Part shown: piece by piece, positions 6,149-6,833 of the stretch
Position numbering within the stretch: position 1 is the first letter of the stretch
How the letters are laid out: every line of letters begins with the position of its first letter
Assembly: GCA_019307665.1 (NCBI GenBank)
Contig: JAFDJC010000175.1
Location: forward strand, 1-6,833
Source of the DNA: Deltaproteobacteria bacterium
GTDB lineage: Bacteria; Desulfobacterota; Desulfobacteria; Desulfobacterales; SURF-7
Reading direction: 5' to 3'
Length of the DNA stretch: 6,833 bases
Made by a program: the position numbers and the translations under genes
Notes under the pieces: model-generated
Told to the model about the DNA's origin: nothing
Database searches by the model: none
What the model saw: only the letters and a program-made list of their open reading frames with translations

Positions 6149-6833
6149 ATGAAAAAAACCACCATCGCCATGACACTTGTCATTCTGGTAGCTATTACCG
6201 GGTGTACGAAAAAAATTCCATATGCCCCGGATGCGGATATCCATGGGCATACTGCTCCGACAACTTTCACCGCGGAGATGAACTCAAAGGTGCTTGAAGA
6301 GCTTCCTTTTTCCGATCAACAATCGTTTGTTGAATGCCGACAGGGTTTGATCGCCAGTGATCCGGACTTGCGTGTAAGTGATTCCGAGGGAACTGTTATA
6401 TGGGATCAGCCGGCTTACGGATTCATTAAGGATAAGGCTCCTTCCAGCGTGAATCCAAGTCTTTGGCGCCAGGCAAAGCTTAATAAAATCCATGGCCTGT
6501 TCAAGGTAACCGATGGCATATATCAGCTAAGGGGATTTTGTCTTTCCAATATGACCATTATTGAAGGCAAAACCGGATGGATTGTCGTTGATCCTTTGAC
6601 CACCAGGGAAACTTCATCCAGAGCCATTGCTTTTGCGCGCAAGCATTTGAAAGAGAACCCCATTGTTGACATGATTTACACCCATAGTCACATCGATCAT
6701 TTCGGAGGTGTTCTGGGTGTGCTGTCGCCTGAAGATGCGGCCAAACGAGAAGTTCGCATTATTGCACCAGAAGGGTTCATGGCCGAGGCCACCAGTGAGA
6801 ATATTATTGCAGGACTCGCCATGTTGCGAAGGG
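6149..6833 (+). CDS. Partial CDS (3' end outside window): metallo-beta-lactamase-fold alkyl/aryl-sulfatase, lipoprotein
   Basis: The frame stays open from the ATG to the window edge, giving 228 residues. Residues 1-19 form a lipoprotein signal: MKK, a hydrophobic stretch (6-16), then the lipobox ITGC with lipidation expected at C19, so the protein should be anchored in the periplasm or outer membrane. The mature part resembles the SdsA1/BDS1 alkylsulfatase family: WRQAKLNKIHGLFKVTDGIYQLRG (106-129), SNMTIIEGKTGWIVVDPLT (133-151) and the zinc motif THSHIDHFGG (178-187), with H179, H181, D183 and H184. This family hydrolyses sulfate esters of primary or secondary alkyl chains. The family's dimerisation and sterol-carrier-like C-terminal domains would lie beyond the window. 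Family members as I recall them read RGFDLSN where this protein has RGFCLSN (C131). It is divergent from plsB and probably a separate transcription unit. The substrate is not determined; sulfate release from alkyl sulfates is the family expectation. Confidence 0.88.
   Translation, partial: MKKTTIAMTLVILVAITGCTKKIPYAPDADIHGHTAPTTFTAEMNSKVLEELPFSDQQSFVECRQGLIASDPDLRVSDSEGTVIWDQPAYGFIKDKAPSSVNPSLWRQAKLNKIHGLFKVTDGIYQLRGFCLSNMTIIEGKTGWIVVDPLTTRETSSRAIAFARKHLKENPIVDMIYTHSHIDHFGGVLGVLSPEDAAKREVRIIAPEGFMAEATSENIIAGLAMLRR

Noticed and set aside
6082..6493. Two minus-strand open frames opposite the alkylsulfatase gene
   Set aside because: The plus-strand frame has a strong ribosome binding site, a lipobox and metallo-beta-lactamase motifs; these frames have none of these.

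Overview
The window reads as an ordinary chromosomal segment of a Gram-negative bacterium. A Desulfobacterota lineage (Desulfobacterales-like, the former deltaproteobacterial sulfate reducers) is my best guess. This rests on the combination of a PlsB-type acyltransferase, a plant-type DapB, a nucleotidyltransferase-kinase fusion and a lipoprotein alkylsulfatase, together with moderate GC and frequent A/T runs. It is inferred from protein recognition by eye, not from a database search.

Layout. (1) Positions 1-546, + strand: the 3' end of a gene whose product looks like the tail of a Roadblock/LC7-type domain, a charged linker and a small helical C-terminal module. (2) Positions 623-1450, - strand: dapB, 4-hydroxy-tetrahydrodipicolinate reductase of the plant-type subfamily, convergent with gene 1. 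(3) Positions 1451-1624: a 174-base gap dominated by a long imperfect palindrome (27-base arms, 30-base loop). (4) Positions 1625-3328, - strand: a 567-residue fusion of a MurU-like sugar-1-phosphate nucleotidyltransferase and an AmgK-like small-molecule kinase. (5) Positions 3334-5976, - strand: plsB, glycerol-3-phosphate acyltransferase, with a TTG start. (6) Positions 5977-6148: a divergent intergenic region with plausible promoters on both strands. (7) From 6149 to the window end, + strand: the 5' part of a metallo-beta-lactamase-fold alkylsulfatase with a lipoprotein signal peptide.

How the genes fit together. plsB and the fusion gene are 5 bases apart and very probably form one minus-strand operon that feeds envelope synthesis: phospholipid for the first, recycled or salvaged amino-sugar nucleotide (probably for peptidoglycan) for the second. 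dapB, for lysine and meso-diaminopimelate (also a peptidoglycan precursor), follows on the same strand but is separated by the palindrome, so its cotranscription is uncertain. The alkylsulfatase gene is transcribed divergently and looks independent.

I found no defence system, CRISPR array, transposase, tRNA or rRNA. The points most worth a second look are the domain fusion, the palindrome with its strand-asymmetric G-U pairs, and the altered nucleotide-binding loop of DapB.
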